NCBI GenBank assembly: GCA_023459915.1
Contig: JAEWSN010000064.1
Coordinates: 1 to 7,424, forward strand
DNA: 7,424 nt
Direction of reading: 5' to 3'
Source of the DNA: Bacillota bacterium
Lineage (GTDB): Bacteria > Bacillota > Clostridia > DSM-8532
Shown here: in pieces, positions 1 to 6,900 of the stretch
Layout: each line of letters begins with the position of its first letter
Numbering within the stretch: position 1 is the first letter of the stretch
Program-made: the position numbers and the translations under genes
Notes under the pieces: generated by a model
What the model saw: only the letters and a program-made list of their open reading frames with translations
Databases searched by the model: none
Told to the model about the DNA's origin: nothing

Positions 1-591
1 CGGCTGTGGTCCCTGTGGCGCTACCAGTATCTCACCCGCGCCACCGCCCAGATCGCCGAAGGGGTATACGACGACGCACTGCTGCTGCTGGCCCGCCTGG
101 GACCTTACTGCGAACGCTGCCACCGCGTCATGGATGGCATCCATGTTCACCTGCTGACCGCGCTGTGCCAGCACCGGCTGGGCGACCCGGACTGGAAACA
201 GACCCTGCACGCGGCACTGGACACCTGCCATGCCTATGATTTTGTCTGGCCGGTGGCCCAATACGGCGCGGCCATCCTGCCCCTGCTGGGAACCTGCGAC
301 TGGAAAGGCGACGCGGCATACTTGGACAAGCTGGTGCTCGCCGCACGCGCGCAGGCCATCGAATACCCACGGTTCCTCAAGGCGCGGACAGCCCAATTGG
401 AACTGCTGTCCGCGGCGGAAACCCAGGTGCTCAAGCTGGTGTGCGAAAATCTGAGCAATCAGGAAATCGGAGAAATTCTGGGCATCAAGCTGCCCACCGT
501 AAAGACACATGTCAGCCGGGTGCTGCAAAAGCTCGGCGTCAACCGCCGCAGCGAGGCCAAGGCCGCGGCCGAAGCCCTACGGCTCTTGTAG
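1..591 (+). CDS. LuxR/MalT-type transcription regulator, C-terminal part (5' truncated by window edge)
   Basis: The frame is open from base 1 and ends at TAG 589-591, giving the last 196 residues of a larger protein. The first 130 or so residues are helical and rich in Ala, Leu, Trp and Tyr (for example QIAEGVYDDALLLLARLG). This resembles the TPR-like helical repeats that precede the DNA-binding domain in MalT-type large LuxR regulators. Residues about 136-196 form a clear LuxR/GerE helix-turn-helix: LSAAETQVLKLV, then SNQEIGEILGI, then TVKTHVSRVLQKLGV and a closing RSEAKAAAEAL helix. The conserved Glu, the NQEIGEIL scaffold helix and the TVKTHV recognition-helix start are all present, so DNA binding should be intact. 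An ATG at 130 is only an internal Met. An N-terminal AAA/STAND ATPase would lie upstream, but this cannot be seen. The next gene follows after 24 bases, so a shared transcript or local control of the downstream genes is plausible but not shown. The family call is firm; the target and inducer are unknown. Confidence 0.93.
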   Translation, partial: RLWSLWRYQYLTRATAQIAEGVYDDALLLLARLGPYCERCHRVMDGIHVHLLTALCQHRLGDPDWKQTLHAALDTCHAYDFVWPVAQYGAAILPLLGTCDWKGDAAYLDKLVLAARAQAIEYPRFLKARTAQLELLSAAETQVLKLVCENLSNQEIGEILGIKLPTVKTHVSRVLQKLGVNRRSEAKAAAEALRLL

Positions 592-604
592 GCCGGTTTC
601 CGGC
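592..604 (+). promoter_or_regulatory. Small perfect hairpin abutting the ribosome binding site
   Basis: GCCGG (592-596), a TTT loop (597-599) and CCGGC (600-604) form a 5-bp all-G/C stem with a 3-nt loop. It sits between the luxR-type stop codon and the Shine-Dalgarno sequence of the next gene, ending directly next to it. There is no following T-run, so it is not an intrinsic terminator. It could tune translation or protect an mRNA end, or it could be chance in GC-rich DNA. Confidence 0.3.
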
Positions 605-610
605 AGGAGG
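605..610 (+). promoter_or_regulatory. Strong ribosome binding site AGGAGG for the small PqqD-like gene
   Basis: A full consensus AGGAGG lies 5 bases before the ATG at 616. It fixes this start and supports the small ORF as a real gene. Confidence 0.88.
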
Positions 611-615
611 TTCCC

Positions 616-879
616 ATGGAAGAAAACAGACTGTGTCTCAAACCCGGTGTGACGCTGGTGGAACAGGACGGCAAAACCGGGCTGACACTCGGCGGCGTGG
701 CCCGGTTCACGCGGGAACCGCGGCAGGCGGAGATTTTGCGCCTGCTCGCCCACGGAGCCCAACCGCTGACCGCGCTCCCCGCGCTGCTCGCGTCCGGCGC
801 CGACCCGCCCGACGAGGGCACCGCGGCCCTCGCCCTGGCGGACTTGATACTTGCGTTTGAAGATTATCTGGAAGATTGA
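616..879 (+). CDS. Small PqqD-like protein (putative peptide-binding winged-helix protein)
   Basis: This is an 87-residue protein with no signal peptide or membrane segment, so it should be cytoplasmic. It starts at ATG 616 behind a perfect AGGAGG and stops at TGA 877-879. The N-terminal half reads as beta strands, LKPGVTLVEQDGKTGLTLGG (about 7-26). It is followed by helices: AEILRLLAHG (about 38-47), LTALPALLASG and the acidic end ALADLILAFEDYLED. A 'PGV...' beta start, a short 'ILRLL..G' helix and C-terminal helices of this size match the PqqD fold, also called the RiPP recognition element. In known systems that fold binds a precursor peptide and presents it to a modifying enzyme. I see no precursor peptide, radical SAM enzyme or PQQ gene here, so the function is open. 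Its stop codon overlaps the ribosome binding site of the giant secreted protein, so the two are probably made together. The gene is very likely real; the family assignment is by eye and moderate. It could instead be an unrelated small winged-helix protein. Confidence 0.7.
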   Translation: MEENRLCLKPGVTLVEQDGKTGLTLGGVARFTREPRQAEILRLLAHGAQPLTALPALLASGADPPDEGTAALALADLILAFEDYLED

Positions 880-884
880 AGGAG
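878..884 (+). promoter_or_regulatory. Ribosome binding site GAAGGAG that decides the start of the giant gene
   Basis: GAAGGAG begins inside the TGA stop (877-879) of the preceding gene and lies 5 bases before ATG 890. It favours ATG 890 over the in-frame TTG at 851, which lies inside the previous gene, and over ATG 908, which has no Shine-Dalgarno sequence. The overlap suggests translational coupling. Confidence 0.85.
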
Positions 885-889
885 AAGCC

Positions 890-979
890 ATGCGTATCAA
901 ACATCAAATGAAAAAAACACTCACCCTGCTGCTTGTCCTCTGCCTGCTCATCAGCCAGTTTCCTTCCATGTCGCTGGCA
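890..979 (+). other. Sec signal peptide of the giant protein
   Basis: Residues 1-30 show a basic start (MRIKHQMKK), a hydrophobic core (LTLLLVLCLLI, about 11-21) and a signal peptidase I site after S28-L29-A30, just before AGTTKS. The Cys at 18 is within the hydrophobic core and preceded by Leu, so it is not a lipobox. Secretion by the Sec route follows. Confidence 0.9.
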
Positions 980-3900
980 GCCGGCACCACAAAAAGCATG
1001 TTCGGGCTTACTGTGACGCAGCTTGAAGGAGAGAACGGCGGGTTTTCCATCCCGGATGGCTTCTGGTCGAATTACGCCGGCCTTGTCACCATCACAAAAC
1101 CCGGCACCTATACCATCAGCGGCACGTATGACGACGGGTCCCTGACCAGCAGCACCTCGGCGGAAAGAGACTGGTGCCGCAGCCAATCCACATGGCGTGG
1201 CATCATCGACGTGACGCAGGCAACCGGACCCGTAAAGCTGATTCTGGACAATGTCAACATCACGACGACGTTCAAACGGAACATGCCCATCATCCTCAGC
1301 CGCACCAGCGCTCCGACAACCACAACCGCTGATGTGGAAATCGAGTTGCGGGGGCACAACACACTCATCGCCGGGAGAATGGATCTTCAGCCCAGCACAC
1401 CGGTCAACGGAAATGGAGGCGGCGCGATTGTAAAGCAGGGCGGCACAGGCAAGCTCACCTTCACGGGAAGCGGCTCGCTTGACGCGGAGGCTGTCGGCGT
1501 CGCCATCGGTTCTCCGTTGGTATGGCTTTCCGACTCCGAACGTCAGCCCTATGATTGTGGCAACATCTTTTTCGAGCATACCGGAACCATCACAGCCACC
1601 GTCAGCCAGGACACCGGCCCCTGTGTGGGTGCCACATCGGGCTACAATCTGCATGCCTCAACAAATGGCGTGCGGGCCACCACAAGCAATATCCGTGTCC
1701 GGAGCGGACTTTTGCGCTTGGTCAATACGGATGATGGTGTCAGCTTCGCCAACGGCGCCATGCTCGGTACCTCCTATTCATTTGACTACAGTGGATTCCA
1801 TCGCGACATTTTTATTGAAGGCGGGCAAGTCACCACATCCATTGCCGGCACACCGGGTGTCAACTTTTACGCCATTGGCGGGGGAGGCGTGCCCGCAGGC
1901 GAAAAGGGCGTCATGATCACCGGTGGCACGCTCACCACCCCCGGGCTGACAACAAAAGCCCAGGACGCACGGCCGGGCATGATGGGGGGCGCCTACGGGG
2001 CATACATCAGCAGCAACAGCCCCGTCTCCAGTCTGTCCGTCAAATCCGGCGGAACAGACTATCCTTACAATCACGAAGCACTCCTGCCACAAGACGGGAA
2101 AATTTGGTTCCAGCTTCCCGCTGGTACGACGGCTGTCAGCATGAACGGGACCATGTATTACGGCAAGGTGGACACCACCGGGAACACGGAACTGAAAACC
2201 GCCTTCACGCCGGTTTCGGACATAAGCGGCATTCCCGCGAACATTGATGCCAACCGCACTGTGACATTGCAAGGCGTCGTGTCCCCGGGCGATGCCACAT
2301 TCAACAGTGTCGGCAATTATGAACTGCTCGATGCCGGTTCAACCGGCGCGACCTTGATGAACAATCGACTGACAGTTCCCGGCGGCGGTACGGTCAACCT
2401 GCGGGCAACCGTGTGGAACGGCACTGGTTCATCGGACTTCGCGAGGGAGTTCAGCATCACAAGTACGCTCACCCCTGTCACCGGCATCTCCGGTGTTCCG
2501 ATCAGCCTGCAAAACAATGTCGGTGTGACATTGACCCCCGCGATCGAGCCGGCAAATGCAAGCTATCAGCAGGTTGTGTGGGCCGTGAAAAGTGGCGGCG
2601 CGACAATCGACGGCAACCGCGTCACCCCCACCATGCCCGGCACCCTGGTCCTGACAGCCAGCATCGCAAATGGTGTCGCGTATGGCGAAGGTTATGAACA
2701 GGATTTCACGATCGACGTGCCGTTCGTGCCTGTCGCGGCCTTGGAATCCGCAATCCCCGCCAGCCTGCTCATCAACGAATCCCTCACGCTCTCCGGATCG
2801 GTGGCCCCCGAAAATGCCAGCTATCAGGCCATCACATGGTCGGTGACGAATGCCGGCACCACGAGCGCCACCATCACCGACAACAAAGTGAAGGCAACCG
2901 CGACGGGTACGATGACGCTGCGCGCCACAATCCCCAACGGTGCGGCTGCCGGACAGGATTTCATCAAGGACTACACCGTTGATGTTCTGGCAGCAGACAA
3001 TGTGCTGGACATCAGTGTTGGCTCCATCACGATTGCCAAAACGGCAGGAGACGCGACTTCCAATACTGTGACATACAGCGGCTTTGGCGGAACCAACACC
3101 AAAGACTTCCCCAAGGATGAGCTCCTTGTGCTCAAAGGCAGCTACACCGGTAAGTTCAGTTGGATCATCGTGGACGGGGCCACCGCCAAGGTTCAGTTGC
3201 AGGGAATTCATGTGGAGAGCGACACAAACCTGCAACTGAGCCCCCTTGAGTTGAAGAATAACGCTTCGCTGACGATGATCGTTTCCGGAGACAATACGTT
3301 CATAGCAAACGCATCTGCCCATGAGGCCGCTGCTATCCGCGTACCGGCCGGCTGCTCCCTGACAATTGAAGACGGTGGCGGCTCATTGACCGCCCAGGCA
3401 AGAAAAGGTGCCGGCATTGGCGGTGCCGGCTTTGGTGGAACCGGTGCCAGCGCCAATGGGGAAGATGCCGGCACCATCATCATCAACGGTGGAACTGTCA
3501 CAGCATCTTCTTGGAATGGTGCCGGTATTGGAGGCGGCGGAGCATATGCCGCGTCTGCCGGATCCGGTGGAAACATCACCATCAATGGTGGCGTGGTCAA
3601 CGCATCATCTCTCGACAGGGGTTCCGGCATCGGTGGCGGCAGTTCCGACCAGGCAGGTGGTTCCGGCGGGAATATCCAGATATCCGGAGGCATCGTCAAT
3701 GCCAGTGCAGGATATCTGAGTGCCGGCATTGGCGGCGGCGGAAGCAACAGCGGCGCATATACCGGCGGTGCCGGTGGTACTGTGATCATCAGCGGCGGTA
3801 CTGTCACGGCAACCGCGAAACCCAATTACTCCCGAACAATGGCCATTGGCGGCGGGTGCAATTCGAACTACGCACAACCTGACAACGGAAGCCTGAAAAT

Positions 3901-6900
3901 CACTGGCGGCAATATCTTCGCCAATCGGAGCCTTTCCGGGGGAAAGGTATACAACGGTGACAATACCTTGTACGTTAACTGTGTGGCCGCCAGCAGTGAT
4001 GGCACCACACCTGTTTACAAAACCACAGTGGACTTGACGGACACCGTTGGCAAAAATGCCGCCCTGACAGGAACGAACACAATCGACGGCCTTTCCCCCG
4101 CTTATGGATTCAACGATGTCCGCACCGACGGGGATGGGAAAGTGTACCTGTATCTTCCCGAATCAACAACCCGCACGGCAACATTCAACGGGATGCCCGG
4201 CTACTCGGGCAGCACAAATACCAGCGATACCGGCATCCTGACCAACAGCGGGCTGACCGCCAACCTCACCCTTGGCACGCCGTATCTCACAGACAGTGGC
4301 CTGACAATTTCAGCAACACCTTCTCTCAATGGCACAGTCCATTATCTGGCTGTCAAGGATGGCGCATCGGATGCGTATGCCAGCGGGGAAGCATTGCGTG
4401 ACGCCACCAGTGTCACGGTGCTGAATGCCGCGGCATTTGCCAACACAGCCCTCAACCTCTCCGGCATGGCGGCAGTGGAAGGGGACTATACCATTTATGC
4501 CGCCCTGATCTCCACAAGCGGTGTCTACAAGTCTGCCGTGCAAACCGCAACCTTCACCCTGCCGGCCACCGCGCCGGCCGAAGCGGATGTCCTCATCGAC
4601 TATGCCGCGGAAACCCTCACCGCGGCTTCCGGACGCCCGTATACCCTGCAAGCCTTCACCACGCCGGAGGCGACAACGGGGGGAACAGCCATCCCCACCG
4701 CACCAAACGCGGGGATGTCCATCACTGCGCATATCGGTTCCACCCTGTATCTGCGAAAGGTTTTGCCGGACGGCAGCATCGGTGGCGAGGCCCTTGCGCT
4801 GACGTTCCCGGCACCGCCAGACGCACCGGCTTCGCCTGTTTGCGTCCCAGACACCAACAGTGAAGGCACGCCCATCGCCACCACCCTCATTGCCGCACCG
4901 GCCAATGGCGAAAGCGGCCTGGAATATTGTCTGACCGAAACAGATGGCACAACAGTAGCCGGCTCGAGCTGGAACAGCACCGGCAACTTCACCGCGCTCA
5001 CCCCCCTGAAAAACTACACCGTATCCGCGCGTTTTGCGGCCACTGTTTCCGCTTTCGCGTCTGAACCCGCCAGCACCACCGCCAGCACCGTCGCCACCGT
5101 GGCGTCTCCCACGAAAACAGGCAACGGCGCGGTTTTTGCCGGCAACACCGTTCAGGTGGATCGATCGTTTGTCCGCGCAGGTGAGTCTATTACCTATACC
5201 CTCACCGCCATTTCCGGGTACACACCCAACCTGCAGATCAATGGTGGCTCGGCGGTCGCCCTTGTGAATCCCGGTTCGGGCACATATACATACACCTTCA
5301 CCCCGGCAGAAGGGACCACCTCCATAACCGCCGTCGCGAACTTTGACGGGTCTGCTGTGGATCACATAACGGCAGACCCCGTGACGATGTTCGCGGATGA
5401 CGCGCGAAATGCCAGCCAGGCATCTCTGGAAGCGCACCTCGCAACCCTTACGGCGACAGCCAGGGACAGCGCGGGCAATGCGCTCGGCACGCTGCCCGTC
5501 ACCTTCGCCAGAAAAGAAGGCACAGCAACCTGGTCCGCCACAGGCAGCAGTTATACCTACATCGCCACATCAACCACTGCGGGCAAGACCTGCGAAATGA
5601 CGGTCACCGTCACCCCTGTTGACGCAACCATCACCGCGATCCCCCCCATCACAAGGATGGTGCGGCCGCAGGACGGTTACACAACCCATGAAGCACTCGG
5701 GCTGCCCTTAACCGTCACGGCAACCTGCACGGCGGCAGGTTACACCGCTCAAACACTGGCACTGCCTGTGTCCTGGAGCACCATCCCAGCTAACTTCGGG
5801 AAGATGGAGACAGGAACCGGCACCCCCGCCACTTTTACCGGAGCGGTTGCGCTTCCGGCCTGGGCCAGCGGTACCGGAACGGTTTCAGCAGAAGTTACCA
5901 TCACGCCGAAACACACGGCCACCATCACGGTGACACAGGCCGATGGCATGTATGGCACCACCCTTGCGAGCCCCGTTATCATCATGACCGGATATGAAGG
6001 CATCTCCCTCACCGACGGCAACTCCCGCTCTATCCGCTACAGCGGTACCATCACCAAGGATGCCGTGGCCTACGGACCCACAACCGAAAAGCCCACCTTG
6101 CCTGGTACTTATACAGTGACCGTTTCCTACGAGGATGAAACCCACAAGGGAACCGGTTCGGATGAGTTCGTGCTGGCCAGGGCCCCGAGCCAGCCCAATG
6201 CGCAGTCTGATCCGGCCAACGGGACGTACATCTATGGCGACACCATCCTGCTCACGGCGCAGCCGCTGATGGTCACTTCCAGCGGCGCCATCGCGGTGAC
6301 GATTTCCTCTCCCTCCGCCATCAACGCAAACCTGGTGGATTTCCATTACCGGAAATCTGATGGCGGACGCATTCAGCTCAACAATGCGGGCATCACGGCT
6401 GATGCCGACGGTGTGTACCGCTTCAGCTACAACACCAGCGACAAAATGCTGCCGATTGGCGAGACTCTGACCATTGAAGCGTCCTACAGCGGCAACGAGC
6501 TGGCCGCGGAAAGCGTGGACACCCTCACCGTGTCCTTGCATGCCAAGCCACTGCAGGGCACCCTCACAAGCAACCTCAGCAAGACGTACGATTTCAGCGC
6601 GGGGTTTTCAGACGCAGCCGTAACCCTTGACGGCCTGGCGGGCAGTGATGCCGTCACCGCCGTTGCAGATGTCACGGCACCAAGCCGGAACGTGGGGATG
6701 AACATGCCTGTCGCGGGCTGTGAAGTGACCCTGAACGGCGCTGATGCGGGCTGGTACAGCGCACCGCAATCGCTTTCCGGCACGCTGACCATCACGCCCC
6801 GCCCACTGTCCGTCGCGACGGCCACCATTCATGACAAGACTTACGATGGCACCACCAATGCCTCCGCGGTCATCACGTTCGATGGTCTGGCTGTCGGGGA

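Noticed and set aside
592..604. Intrinsic terminator after the LuxR-type gene
   Set aside because: The stem is only 5 bp, has no T-run after it, and leads straight into a ribosome binding site.
851..889. In-frame upstream TTG start for the giant gene
   Set aside because: It lies inside the small gene, lacks a Shine-Dalgarno sequence, and would put 13 extra residues with Glu and Trp in front of a good signal peptide; ATG 890 has GAAGGAG at ideal spacing.
890..979. Lipoprotein signal (Cys 18 after LLLVL)
   Set aside because: The residue before Cys is Leu and the Cys is in the middle of the hydrophobic core; a normal S-L-A cleavage site follows.
3208..3825. Pro-rich - strand frame of 205 codons
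   Set aside because: It is the mirror of the Gly-rich repeats (GGN read as NCC gives Pro), so it is a composition shadow.
3407..3938. Regular repeats considered as a CRISPR array or non-coding repeat
   Set aside because: Units are diverged, 99-120 bases apart, all multiples of 3 and in frame, and encode a conserved protein pattern.
4310..5437. Long open frame on the - strand (375 codons), with others at 707-1654, 2429-3322 and 5885-6541
   Set aside because: They lie wholly or largely antisense to the well-supported giant gene, have no convincing ribosome binding site or domain, and show the Gly/Arg/Cys-rich composition expected of the complement of Thr/Ala-rich coding DNA.
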